Counted from the first letter of the stretch, positions 10,755-21,589 are shown. The stretch is DNA of 64,000 nucleotides from Schistocephalus solidus (GCA_017591395.1 WEDG01004955.1:1-64000), one strand, 5' to 3'. Numbers and translations are program-made. Notes: generated by a model not told the origin, from the letters alone.

Positions 10755-12520
10755 CTAAGTCAAATATGCTGGTAAGTATAACAAATTATTTGCCGTTAGC
10801 ACCGGCAGCTTTGGTGGTCTTTCGGTCATATTCTTAGCAATAAATCTATCTGGATATGCATTCTGCCGAAAAGTGTGTTCTACAACCTTAAGCTCTTCGT
10901 CAAGGCTATCGGCCGGGCAGATCCATTTCGCCCTTTGTGTCAGACAGCGCACTAAATTACGCTTAAAGTTCAGCGGTACAAAACTCCCAAAGCGGGTGTA
11001 TTGTCCACTACTCCCGCCAGGCCTTCTTATCAGAAGCACGTCCATGAAAGCGAGCGATCTGGATTGTTCCTCTTCCAGTGTAAATTTGATCGACGGGTGC
11101 GTCTGATTTATGGTATCCATTACAGATGAAATGTCCGTTTGTTCAGATGCAACCGCAAAAATATCCCCCACATAGCGCCCATAATATTTTAGAAGATTTA
11201 TCTGCGGCCGAAGCTGTAAAGCGTCCAGCTTGCCTTTGAAAATATTCATCAGAAGTGGGCCAAGGGGTGAGCCCATAGCTAATCCGTCTATCAGTCTGTA
11301 CAAGTTGTAGGTTAATAGGAAATTCACGCTTAAGGAACATTTTAATAACAGTTCCTTGAGCGCATTCACTGGTATTCCTATATCTTGTTGACTGGAAGTA
11401 ATGAATTCACAGATGTAGTTGACTGTCTCCATGAATGGCACCTTCATAAAAAGAGACTAGACATCACGTGAAAACATCGACATGTGGTTCAGGTCGAGGT
11501 ATTTCAGGCCGTCAACGAACTCAAAGGTACCTCGGTAGCTGTGTGGCGTTAGCTAATCCTGTATGGGCTTAAGTTTGTCCGCTAAACGTTTTGCTATCGC
11601 ATGGTACGGTAGGTTCTTCATATATAGGATGGGACGAACGTGTGTGCCATCTTTGTGGATCTTTGGTAAGCCGTACAATCGAGGTACATGCGTGCCGACG
11701 GGGCTGGGTCACTCTAGGTTATGTTCGCTTATCAGACCTTCCTTTTGAAGTCTTTTTAAACAGTCAATCAGTTTTGCTTCTACCTCATTGGTCCGATCCT
11801 TCTCCTTGTCTGTCTTTATAAACTTTTCCTTGTCCGACAGAATCGATTGTAGTTTCTTAATATTATCTGTTCTGTCCATTATGACAACGCCCATTCTCTT
11901 ATCTGGCTTCGTTATGAGGCCATATTTGTTTTGCAGGAGATCTTTTAATTTATCCACATGCAACTTTGTTAGTAGGCCTCAAAATTTCTGGCCATTGTTC
12001 AAATATTGATAAGAACAGTTAACTAAAGTCGACGTAAGGTATTGTACGCTGTCTGTCGAAACTGGCTGGAGGTCATGTGCTTGATTAAGGAGGTTTTCAA
12101 ACTGGGTTTCTAGCTCTAGTTGGCTGGGTATCTGACGCGGGCAGCAAAACTTAGGACCAATTGATAAGGTTTCGATTGACATTTTATCAAGAGATACAGA
12201 CAAAAAATTGTAAACGTACCGACTTGGGTTTTTTGGGAGCTTCGATTGTGGTCTGCCTTCGTGTACACTCCGAAGCAGGGCAGCTATTTTTATTTCTCCA
12301 CGTTTTTCTCCAATGAACATCACATATTTCTCAAATTCCTGTCTCTCATCTTTGTCTAGGTGGTCGAGTATGGCTGCACGTTGGCAAACATGAAGTCCTA
12401 GTTCCAGGTCATTTTCGGCATACCTTATCAAGGTATGGCAGGTAATAACTGTACGATTCCTTCGCAATGCTCTCCAGTAGAAGTTAGGGTACTCGACACA
12501 TTTCCCAATAAATCTGGCCC
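10755..12520 (-). pseudogene. PLE A reverse transcriptase, single frame with four stops
   Basis: Minus-strand coding in one frame from about 12520 to the stop at 10755. The N-terminal PLE domain is at 12467-11979 (HTLIRYAENDLELGLHVCQ). The fingers follow at 11963-11709 (GLITKPDKRMGVVIMDRTD), then VPRLYGLPKIHKDGTHVRPI and HAIAKRLADKLKPIQD. The palm contains motif A (RDV*SLF), IDGLAMGSPLGPLLMNIF and YVGDIFAVAS (YVDD with the first aspartate changed to glycine), then LAFMDVLLIRR. The thumb ends PPKLPVLTANN, then LLYLPAYLT. Stop codons interrupt at about 11980, 11708, 11560 and 11450, the last inside motif A, yet no frameshift is needed. No endonuclease follows: the RT end joins directly to the terminal repeats. 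The element cannot be active as it stands. Confidence 0.85.
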
Positions 12521-12599
12521 TTTATTTCGCCTCCACAAGTTTGGTTTTTAATTGTTGGTACCCATTGAGCGTTTATTACACCACGGGGATCTTTGGAAT

Positions 12600-13104
12600 G
12601 TTTTGGAGTAGCGAAAATTCCCATTGAAAAATACAAAAGACAAGTTGGCAAGCATTCGTAAACTTCCGATAAATTCTCATCAGACCTTTACGTTTATATC
12701 CCTGTGTAACTAAGTCAACTATGCAGGTAACTAGAACAAAATGTACGGTTGTCAGGGTGGAGGGAGGGAGGTGGAAAGAAACAAAATTGCGGTCCGTTTT
12801 CTGATCATGGTCAGAGGAATCGTGGCCGCCGGGACAGGTAATTAGATGCGGGCGGCTGAATTGGTGGCTTTCGGCCACGGTAATTTAGGTGCCTGTATAA
12901 AGTTCTTTTGAACGCACTGGACCGGTTTGTGTAGCCTGGTTGCAGCTGCTTCTGCCGTAGCCAACAGACGCTGTCCAAGGAATTTGAATAGGTTGTGGGA
13001 CCTTGTAAATTACCCGGATGAATAGTTGTTTCTTGGTTGCCGTTAGCACCGGCAGCTTTGGTGGTCATATTCTTAGCAATAAATCTATCTGGATATGCAT
13101 TCTG
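12600..13104 (-). mobile_element. PLE C fragment: RT end, endonuclease C-terminus, 3' terminal repeat
   Basis: From 13104 leftward: the RT end (PKLPVLTA) at 13060-13036, then an endonuclease C-terminal half in changing frames (VIYKVPQPI, later ESHQFSRPHLI), then atgcaggtaactagaac and a terminal repeat with a degraded hammerhead. The endonuclease N-terminal half is deleted. The terminal repeat serves as the upstream repeat of PLE A, giving a head-to-tail C-A arrangement. At 13104/13105 the fragment is joined to the oppositely oriented PLE B. Confidence 0.65.
12657..12691 (-). ncRNA. degraded hammerhead core of PLE C
   Basis: Minus-strand GGTCTGATGAGAATTTATCG is intact, but the GAAA core reads GGAA and the following helix III arm is changed. 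Predicted inactive. Confidence 0.45.
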
Positions 13105-13901
13105 TCATAGATCCACAAAGATGGCACAAACGTTCGTCCCATCCTAGATATGAGGAACCTATCGTACCATGCGATAGCAAAACGGTTAGCGGAAAAACTT
13201 AAGCCCATACAGGATCAGCTAGCACCACATAGCTACCGAGGTACCTTTGAGTTCGTTGAAGGCCTGAAATACCTCGACCTGAACCACATGTGAACGCGAA
13301 GTTCCTATTTGACTACAACTTGTACAGACAGATAGACGGAGTAGCTATGGGCTCACCCCTTGGCCCACTTCTGGCGAATCTTTTCAAGAGCAAGCTGGAA
13401 GCTTTACAGCTTCGGCCGCAGATAAATCGTCTAAAATATTATGGGCGCTACGTGGATGATATCTTTGCGGTTGCATCTGTACAAACGGACATTTCAGCTG
13501 TAATGGATACCATAAATCAGACGCACCCGTCGATCAAATTTACACTGGAAGAGGAACAATCCAGATCGCTCCCTTTCCTGGACGTGCTTCTGATAAGAAG
13601 GCCTGGCGGGAGTAGTTGACGTAGTATCTATCGTAAGAAGACATGATCCGGACAATACACCCGCTTTGGGAGTTTTGTACCGCTGAACTTTAAGCGTAAT
13701 TAAGTGCGCTGTCTGACACAAAGGGCGAAAAGGATCTGCCCGGCCGATAGCATTGACGAAGAGCTTAAGGTTGTAGAAAGCACTTTTCGACAGAATGCAT
13801 TTCCAGATAGATTTATTGCTAAGCATATGACCGAAAGACCACCAAAGCTACTGGTGCTAACGGCAAACAATTTGTTCTACGTACCCGCATATTTGACTTA
13901 G
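13105..13901 (+). pseudogene. PLE B reverse transcriptase fragment
   Basis: Plus-strand copy of the PLE A family. It begins in the fingers (DGTNVRPI-like), continues through HAIAKRL..EKLKPIQDQLAPHSYRG and LKYLDLNHM. It then jumps to NAKFLFDYNLYRQIDGVAMG, because about 150 bp including motif A is deleted relative to PLE A. From 13290 to 13619 the frame is open and keeps an intact YVDDIFAVAS. A stop at 13617-13619 and a small insertion at 13620-13650 precede the thumb (13704-13901, LTQRAKRICPADSIDEELKV). It ends PAYLT like PLE A, with no endonuclease. Confidence 0.85.
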
Positions 13902-13921
13902 TGAGACAGTGATATAAATGC

Positions 13922-13964
13922 AAAGGTCTGATGAGAATTTATCGAAAGCTAACGTATGCTCACC
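13922..13964 (+). ncRNA. candidate hammerhead ribozyme of PLE B
   Basis: AAAGGT-CTGATGA-GAATTTATC-GAAA-GC..GC-TC-ACC. Helix I is GGT/ACC, helix II two pairs, helix III A-U plus GC/GC, and the cleavage triplet is CTC, which fits the NUH rule. It is the best-formed hammerhead core in the window by eye. It lies 21 bases after the RT stop codon. The sequence stays similar to the array unit to about 14030. Confidence 0.6.
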
Positions 13965-14163
13965 AAATTGTCTTTCGAAATATTATCATTTTTGCAAATT
14001 CGCTTGCAAATATTTAGTATTTTAAAAGGGGAACATCTAAATGATAAAAAATCGTGTCAGATTTGCAAACTTAATTTTAAAAGTACTTGAAACAGTCCAT
14101 GCCAATAACTGGCCATATAAAATGGCATATTAACGGTCAAAACGATCGTTTTATTATTTATTC

Positions 14164-14349
14164 TCACTTAATGTCCTCCAGGTGATGGCGCCGCGGCAGT
14201 TGGTCCTTTGACCTCATTAACCGACACCTAATGGTTGCTTCCGGTTTGTGCGCGACTCCAACTCCATGCGGTGCGAGAATACGGCTGACGGTCTCGGAGA
14301 CGTAGTTGACGTATGCAATCCTATTTTGGCGAGCGATGACATGCGTCAA
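14164..14349 (-). pseudogene. PLE endonuclease N-terminal fragment
   Basis: Minus-strand frame reads AYVNYVSETVSRILAPHGVG then VAHKPEATIRCRLMRSKDQL, the segment just before the GIY-YIG core. It resembles the copies at 9342 and 53.4 kb. Nothing of the catalytic core remains. Confidence 0.65.
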
Positions 14350-14910
14350 AATGTCTATGAGGCCATCAGTAGTAAGAAGGAGTCAGCGTCGTCTGCCTCC
14401 CAGTCCACTGGGCTGTCGTCGTGTTCTGGTGTAAAGCGTCAGTTGGCAGCCTTCCAAGCAATGACCTCCATGAAACCGTGATAATCTCAGCTGCATCAAC
14501 TTGTACTGAGGAACATACCCGATGATGGCATGGGTGATATTTATGTGTCTCTGGATGTGGACTGTGTTTTGACACCGGGCACAGGCGGGTAGGAGAATGA
14601 AATTAGAGTGCGGTAGATGCAGCGCAAGTTTACTATCATCTTAAACTAATTTTCGCACAAGTCACTGTCCCTGCACCACCCGTCTGTGGAGCATACGGTG
14701 GGCATCGTCGGATTCGACGGACGAACTGACAGTTTGCGTTGATGTGTTCTGGTCTACGGTGGTTTATCGCAGGTTATCGTGCAGACGCATGTGGCTTAAA
14801 ATTCCCATGTGACGTGTTGAGTCGGGTGCGGTGAGTGAATTTTGTTGCTCTTTGCACTGTTTCACCGGTCTCTGTGCGATGGAATAGCGAGTGATCGACC
14901 AACAAACACA
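14345..14910 (-). mobile_element. LINE fragment: last finger and 3' UTR, interrupted
   Basis: At 14905-14760 the minus strand encodes FHRTETGE and HMGILSHMRLHDNL, the final finger of the LINE protein. The matching 3' UTR start (cttggaaggctgccaactga, complement at 14440-14460) continues at 14555-14345. The two parts are separated by an oppositely oriented LINE tail. Confidence 0.55.
14555..14760 (+). mobile_element. LINE 3' tail fragment, opposite strand
   Basis: Last module of the LINE tail (gacaccgggcacagg, gtgcggtagatgcagcg, ccctgcaccacccg, gcatacggtggg), inserted between the two parts of the minus-strand fragment at 14345-14910. Confidence 0.65.
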
Positions 14911-14930
14911 CACACGATAGTTCGACAGTC

Positions 14931-15990
14931 GTAGTCCAACGATGTCCACCGTATGCACCATGGAAGGGTGGTGCAGGACGGTGACGTGCGCGTGAATTAG
15001 TTTTAAGTGATAGTAGCCTTGCGCTGCAGCTACTGCACTCTCTCCTCCTCCCCCAACTGAGCCTGGTGTCAAGACAGAGTCAAGAAGACCGGAAGCGGAA
15101 GAGGACGCGAGTGGCTGGCGCGGCTGGGTTCCCTAAGTCCAAGCCGCCCCTAGGCGTGCCACCACACCTCCATGTTCGGCATTTGTTATAGGAGCGCAAC
15201 CCGAATAACGCCTGCCGTGCCCTAATGTGGCCCCCGTGTTGGTCCAACGCATCTACCACGTGGCCCGTTTAGCGGACACAACACGACAGTTCTACCGTCG
15301 TAATCCGACGATGTCCACCGTATGCTCATGGGAAAGTTGAGCAGGGACGGTGACTTGCGCGTGATTTAGTTTAAAGTGATAGTAGACTTGCGCTGCATCT
15401 ACCGCACTCTCTCCTCCTCCCCCACCTGAGCCCGGTGTCAAGACAGAGTCAAGAAGACCGGAGGGGGGGAGAGGACGCAGGTGGCTGACGCGGCTGGTTC
15501 CCCTAAGACCTAGCCGCTCCTAGGCGTGCCACCACACCTCTATGTTCGGCATTTGTTATGGGAGCGCAACCCGAATAACGCCTGCCGTGCCCTAATGTGG
15601 CCCCCGTGTTGGTCCAACGCATCTACCACGTGGCCCGTTTAGGGGGCACAAGCGGACACAAACACACACACACACACGTTATTTCGACCGTCGTAATCTG
15701 ACAATTGCTAACGTATGCTCCATAGCATGAGGAAACAGGGACGCTGACTTGCATGCGCATTAGTTTTAAGTGATAATAGACTTGCACTGCATCGACCGCA
15801 ACCTCTGTCTTCCATTACCCACCTGTACCGGTAGTCAAGACATAGCCAAGAAGAGTGGAGGTGGGGTCGGGCGCAGCTGAAGTGGGAGAACGGGTGCGGC
15901 ATGAGCCTGCATATGCACGTGGCCATGTTGGTAGCACGCACACCCATGTTCGCCTGCCGCACCCCGATTTGACCCCTGTGTTGGTCCGTC
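14931..15990 (-). repeat. tandem array of LINE 3' tail modules
   Basis: Three units start at about 14931, 15300 and 15693, followed by the LINE A tail at 15991. The first two are closely similar over some 370-390 bp, including a shared segment (gccaccacacctc, ttcggcatttgtta, cccgtgttggtccaacgc) absent from the LINE A tail. The third is more diverged. All read as minus-strand LINE 3' ends. Unequal recombination is the likely origin. Confidence 0.75.
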
Positions 15991-16674
15991 GTAGTCTGAC
16001 GAGGTCCACCGTATGCTCCACGGAAGGGTGGTGCAGGGACGGTGACTTGCGCGTGATTAAGTTTAAAGTGATAGTTTACTTGCGCTGCAACTACCGTACT
16101 CTCTCCTTCTCTCCCACCTGAGCACGATGTCATGACAGAGTCAAGAAGACCGGAGGCGGGAGAGGACGGAGGTGGCTGGGGCGACCGGTGCCGCCCATGG
16201 ACGTGCCACCATACCTGGCTCGGATCCTACGGAGTGGGAGTGCTATAAGGGCCACATTAAGAAGGAGCCATTGCAATCTCACTCTCAGTCCGCCAGTCAG
16301 CCACTGCGCACAAAACACACACTGAGCTGACCTCGCGGCCTGAGTTATCCCGTCAGTTGCCAACCTTCCAAGCCACGGTTTTAAGTGCGGCATGATTGTT
16401 TCAAGCGCGTCAGATTGTTTATAGTGAGGAAAATGCGCTGAGCCGTCGATCTCATTGTCTCCCCATTCCCACAATCGGATCACCGACCATCGCCGTCAAC
16501 CATCACACACATCACAGCCAACGGCGTGGCCGGTGTAAGTGTTAGATAGGCAGCCTTCCAAGTCACGGTTTCTATGCAACCGTGATATTCTCAGGTATAT
16601 GATGATGGTGAGGAGGTTGTGTATGAATAGGGAAAGGTAAGTGGCACTGATGTTTTTTAGACTCCGGTGGATTA

Positions 16675-19375
16675 CTAAAGGTTGTCGTGGATGCGCATGT
16701 GACCGAATAGGCCCATGCGATGAGTGAATGCGCGAGGACAGTGAGGGCATTGGAGGTGACGATCTCTGCTGTGTGATAGTGCTCCAGGCACTGGTTCACC
16801 AGTCTCTGTACGATGGATTCACAAGTGACCGACCAGGCCGATGCGTGAGGTGAATGTGCGTTCGCAATGAGTACAGCTTAGGAGAGATTCCCCATCGCTG
16901 ATGGTGGTGGTGGTGGTAGTGAAGGCGGTGGTGGTTGCGGTGGTGGGGGTAACAGGCGATGAGTAGATGGATGTGGTCTCTATGATGGTATGAGTAACGG
17001 AATTGATTCCAGGAGTGAGGGTGGGAGAGTCAGAAGGAGGGTTGGCCGAATTTAACATGGACATTGGAATTGTCGGATTGTTGGTGCATTGCGTCCGAAG
17101 ATGTCCAACCAGGCCGATTCGTGCGCGGAAGATGCGTTGACAGCGCGGGCATGTTGGCAGGGATTGGGCATTGGCGGTGTTGGTCCGGGGCGCTGGTGAC
17201 TTTCGTGCCGCTCTTTTGGCCTTGGCGGCGGCGATCCGGTTGGCCTCATAGATTGCTGAACCAGTCTTTACTGATCTTCTCCATGCCGGTCTATCCTGGG
17301 TGTGATCCTCCCAGGTTGGGGAGTTGATTTGCAGTTGCTTCAGCGATTTCTTCAAAGTGTCCTTGTAGCGTCGTTTTTGACCTCCCTGCCGGCGAGAACC
17401 CGTAGCGACATCTCCGTAGAAAAGTCGTTTGGGTAGTCGCTCGTCGTCCATTCTTACCAGGTGGCCGCTCCATCGCAGTTGCACTTGCCTCAGCATGGCA
17501 TGGATGCTGAGGATTCCGGTCCGCTCCAGGACTTCCGTGTCCGGGATCCTGTCTTGCCATCTCAGCTTCAGTATTCTGCGGAGGCAGCTGAGATGAAAGT
17601 GATTCAGCTTCCTGGCTTGGTTCGAGTAGACGGTCCAGGTTTCCGCTCCGTAAAGGAGTGTCGTCAAGACGACGGCCTTGTACATCATCAGTTTGGTGTT
17701 CAGGTGAATACCGTGGCGATTCCAAACAGAGGCCTGCAGCCGGCCGAAGGCCTGACTAGCTTTGGAGATCCGTTGGGCAACCTCGTCATCGATTCTCGTG
17801 TTGCGCGACATCGTGCTTCCTAGATAAGCGAAGGTTTCCACGTTTTTGAGTTGAGCACCGTTGACATTGATTCGAGGAGCATTGTATTCCGCGCTGGGTG
17901 GTGGCTGGTGCATGACAACCGTTTTGGCTGTACTGATTGTTAATCCGAAATCGGCGCAGCCTTCGCCGAAGAGGTTCATGCTCCTTTGCATGTCCTCCTC
18001 CGTCACGGTGTTAAGGGTGCAGTCGTCGGCGAAGAGCAAGTCATGGACTGTAGTCGTAGACACGCGCGTTGGAGCCTGCATACGCCGACTGTTGAGAAGG
18101 TGCCCGTCAGTTCTGTAGGCGATGCGGATACCAGGCTGCTCATCACGGTAGGCGTCCATCAGCATAGCCGAGAACATGAGACTGAAGAGGGTGGGGGCCA
18201 TTACGCAGCCCTGCTTCACTCCGTTGGTCACTGCGAATGCTTCGGATACCGTCCCCGTTGTTAGTGACGCGCGCCGTCATCCCGTCATGAAACTGACGCA
18301 CCATGTGCGTGAATCGCTCAGGACAACCAAATTTCTGCATGACTTTCCACAGTCCGTCACGATTCACCGTGTCAAAGGCTTTCGTTAGATCCACGAAGGT
18401 AGTGTATAGGTGAGTTCGCATCTCCTCGCACTTCTCTTGTAGCTGGCGGGTGGCAAAGATCATATCGGTTGTTCCGTGGTGTCGGTGGAAGCCACATTGG
18501 CTTTCCGGGAGCAGGGCCTGCTCTAGGTGACCGTTAAGACGATTGAGAAGGATACGGGCGAAGATCTTCCCGGCGGTGTTGAGCAACGAGATGCCTCTGT
18601 GATTATCACAGAGTTTCCGGTTCCCCTTCCGTTTGTAGAGATGGACGATGGTCGCGTCTTTGAAATCCTGAGGAACTTGTCCTTGGCGCCACATCTCCTG
18701 AAGGAGTGTTTGAGTTCTGCCATCAACCGGGGCCCACCGTACTTGTAGACTTCCGGTGGGATTGCGTCGGATCCCGGTGCTTTACCGCTGGAAATCTGCT
18801 GCACGGCCCGGATGGTTTCTGGTAGGGAAGGCGGCAGATCCAGGTCATTGTTCGTGTCCACTTGAGGGAGCCGGTCAATCGCAGCATCGGAGATGGCTGA
18901 TGAGCAATTGAGGACATTTCTGAAGTGCTTGGCCCAGCGCTTCAGAATTTGCGATTTCTCTGTCAGCAGTGTTGTGCCGTCAGTGCTGAGCAGTGGTGCG
19001 GTCCCCTTGATACACGGACCGTAGATGGCCTTGATGACTTTGAAGAAGTTTTTTGTTTCATTGCGGTCCGCATACCCCTGGATTTCCTCAACCTTTCGGA
19101 TCATCCAGGCATCCTGCATCTCTCGCAGCCGTGGCTGTACAATGCGCTTGCATCTGAAGAAGGCTGCTTTGGTGGCGTCAGTCCGAAGGTCCATGTAGAC
19201 TTTGTGTAGTCCATTCTTCTCCGCGAGTAAGTTGCTGATGTCGGCGTCATTGTCACCAAACCAGTTCTGGTGTTGACGGCGTGCACGTCCGAGTTCTTCA
19301 AGGGCGGTGGACTGGATGACATTTCGCAGTTGACCCCATCGTGTCTCCACGGTAGCATTATCAGCTGGAGCATGT
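16675..19375 (-). pseudogene. LINE A reverse transcriptase with C-terminal zinc fingers
   Basis: Frames in order: 19350-18523 (NETKNFFKVIKAIYG, SSGKAPGSDAIPPEVYKYGG); 18694-18143 (PQDFKDATIVHLYKRKGN, NHRGISLLNTAGKIFARIL, TFVDLTKAFDTVNRDGLW); 18231-16819 ([15 protein letters not shown], then the catalytic FADD at residues 67-70 of that frame, and [15 protein letters not shown]). Frameshifts lie near 18690 and 18250. From residue 361 of the last frame comes [18 protein letters not shown], then a Thr/Pro-rich linker, then [22 protein letters not shown] at 16816-16818 replaces the expected arginine codon; read past it, IHRTETGEPVPGA and a third finger (CPHCPRAFTHRMGLFGHM) follow to the stop at 16675. 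The fingers probably bind nucleic acid during integration (inference). Confidence 0.85.
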
Positions 19376-19479
19376 AGGTCCTCCAGTTTCTCGGTTATTT
19401 GGTTGCTGAAATCAAAACAGTGAGCAGGTAAACTTAATAAAATAGTATTTTACTTACCTGGCGGCCTCTTACCTTAGAG

Positions 19480-20300
19480 CCTTCGTCGGGGTTGCAGTCG
19501 GAGCCTCCTCTGGGAGATGACGAGGCCGTGATCTGTCCAACCATCGGCATCGCGGATCGCCTTGGTTACCAGCACGTCCTGTCAATCTCACCTCCGAACG
19601 AGAACATAGTCCAGCAGATTCCAGCGCCGCGACCGAGGGTGCATCCACGTGACCTTCTCCCGCGTTGGAAGGCGGAAGAAAGTGTTGGTCAGTAAAAGAC
19701 GGTGTTCCACACACGTGCACAGAAGAAGGAGGCCGTTATCGTTACAGCTACCGTGACCGTGGGGACCTAGCACTCCCTGCCAGGGCAGCGTGGTCCGTTC
19801 CGATGCGGGCGTTGAAGTCACCAAGGACAATTAACTTGTCCACCTTCTACACAGTCGCCAGCAGGGCGTGCAGGTCCTCGTAGAATTTGTCCTTCGCCGC
19901 ATCAGAGCTCGTCATTGGGGGAGCGTAGGCGCTGATGATGGTGGCGAACTGGTCTCCCCGAAGAGGCACCGGAGGCTCATCAGGCGATCATTGATACGCC
20001 CTGCGGCAAACAGGGCAGACGTCCCACGATGTCGTTCTGGATGGCAAAGGCAACACCAGCGTTGCGGCGCTCTGCCTTTGGCCGGCCGCTCCAGAAGAAG
20101 GTGTAGCCGGCACCTACATCCTCCAGCTAACCTTGCTCAGAGAATCGGGTCTCACTGAGAGCAGCAATGTCCACCTTGTGGCATGCCAATTTCTGAACGA
20201 CTAGCGCCATCCTGCATTCAAGCCGGTTGCTCCCCGGATTGTCTAAAAGGGAACGAACATTCGAGGCTGCTAGTGTGAGTGGACTCACCAGAGCAGCCCT
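19480..20300 (-). pseudogene. LINE A apurinic-like endonuclease
   Basis: Minus-strand start LTLAASNVRSLLDNPGSN, then [14 protein letters not shown] with the conserved catalytic glutamate, a TAG stop, then [20 protein letters not shown]. After frameshifts near 20000 it continues in the 19830-19588 frame ([19 protein letters not shown], ending [15 protein letters not shown]), which includes the GxHGxGxxNxNGxxLL and DYVLVR motifs of APE-type LINE endonucleases. The TAG after SEQG is also present at the same codon in LINE B; LINE C has a sense codon there. Confidence 0.8.
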
Positions 20301-20334
20301 GAGGGTATGGCGAAGGGGATGGGGACGGGGGGTA

Positions 20335-20690
20335 TTGCAGTTTGTTTGAGTTTTACAACCGCGTAGTTTGCGATCTGCGAGCCGCGGCCGGCTGCAGAAG
20401 ACGTGATAACCAGCAATTTTTTAAGGCACCTTTTCTAGACCCTTCCTCCGCGAGGAGGCAAGCAGTGTTGTTCCTAAATAGGGCTACTCGGACATCCCAG
20501 ACGGCTGCCGTACTCCACTATGGGTCACGGTTTTGTTTTAGTGGAAGAACGACCCGAGTTAGCCTGGGTCACCTACGGGGTTGCTGTCGCCCCCACAGTA
20601 GGACTTTTTGAGAGGGGGGAGGTGGGAAGTTTGGGAGCCAGACATACCGGGTGTGGAGGCACACACAACACACACACACACAGTGAATAC
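20335..20690 (-). other. LINE A 5' leader
   Basis: Inverse complement of the LINE B leader at 21130-21560 (shared blocks include the Arg/Ala-rich translation CDLRAA..GCRRR and APFL.PSSARRQAVL in one frame). It is rich in CpG and has a short GT run at its outer end. About 235 bp of unrelated sequence (20690-20925) separates the two leaders. Confidence 0.65.
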
Positions 20691-21589
20691 AGTGGCCATG
20701 TAAGCAGTCAGTCTTTGGCGGGTACCGTGGTACGCAAACGCCCTGTTCTTCAATGGGGTTGGTTGACCCGCGTGCGACAAAACGCGGCTGATGCTGCATG
20801 CCACATGAGCGATGCAACTTGTCAACGCCATTATGATGGACTGAATGTCGTTTGCAAGAGGGTGCGCGCCTCCTTCGCATGGGAGCCGTGTCTTTTGGTG
20901 AAGCGAAATGCGAAACCAGCAGGTGTGTGTGTGTGCGTACTAGGTAGGAGAAGCACCACACAGATAGCATTTGGTCACCCCATTTGTCTCGTACAGGTGG
21001 TGAATGCTCCTGTGAACGCCTCTAACTGGTACCCAGCTCTCACCTGTGGCTCCTCGATGTTGGGTTCTTCCCAGCGGCCACACCCCGGGCAACCGTCACG
21101 ACCGGCGGGCTAAACCAAGTAAGGGTCTCCGGTGTTGTGTGTGCCTCCACACCCAGTATGTTTGACTCCCGAACTTCCCATCTCCCCCCTCTCAAAAAGG
21201 CATTCGGTGGGGGCAACAGCAACCCCGTAGGCGGCCCAGGCTAACTTGGGTCGCTCTACCACTAAACAAAATCCTGACCCATAGTGGACTTCGACAGCCG
21301 CCTGGAATGTCCGAGCAGCCCTATTTAGGGACAGCACTGCTTGCCTCCTTGCGGAGGAAGGGGCTAGAAAAGGTGCCCTAAACAAATGCAGGGTCTCACG
21401 TCTTCTGCAGCCGACCGCGGCTCGCAGATCGCAAAATACTCGGTCGTAAAGCCCAAACAAGCAACAATGCCCCCGTCCCCATCCCCCGTGCCATACCCTC
21501 TGGGCTGCTTGGGGGAGTCCGCTCACACAAGTAGCCTGGAATGTTCGTTCCCTTTAAGACAATCCTAGGACCAACCGGCCGGAATGGAG

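Larger units (their letters stand above)
15991..20690 (-). mobile_element. LINE A, APE-type non-LTR retrotransposon
   Basis: The most complete LINE here. In minus-strand order: 5' leader (20690-20335), apurinic-type endonuclease (20300-19480), reverse transcriptase (19375-17300), C-terminal finger region (17300-16675), and 3' UTR (16665-15991). It is frameshifted and contains stops, so it is inactive. The clade cannot be fixed by eye; the RT resembles the widespread animal family whose endonuclease is often annotated as craniofacial development protein 2-like. It faces LINE B head to head. Confidence 0.85.

Noticed and set aside
10755..13901. Group II intron or bacterial retron reverse transcriptase
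   Set aside because: Motif order (GLPKIHK, GSPLGPLL, YVDDIFAV, LPFLDV) and adjacent GIY-YIG pieces are those of Penelope-like elements.
19373..19475. Possible intron inside the LINEs (ggtaagt ... tttcag in LINE A; ggtaagt in LINE C)
   Set aside because: The segment reads through as LINE protein (GK.NT.LLSLPAH..FSNQ) and is retained at the same place in LINE C. It is coding, not spliced.
20520..21113. 197-codon plus-strand frame between LINEs A and B
   Set aside because: It spans the antisense leader of LINE A, a spacer and the leader of LINE B. No conserved domain is visible.
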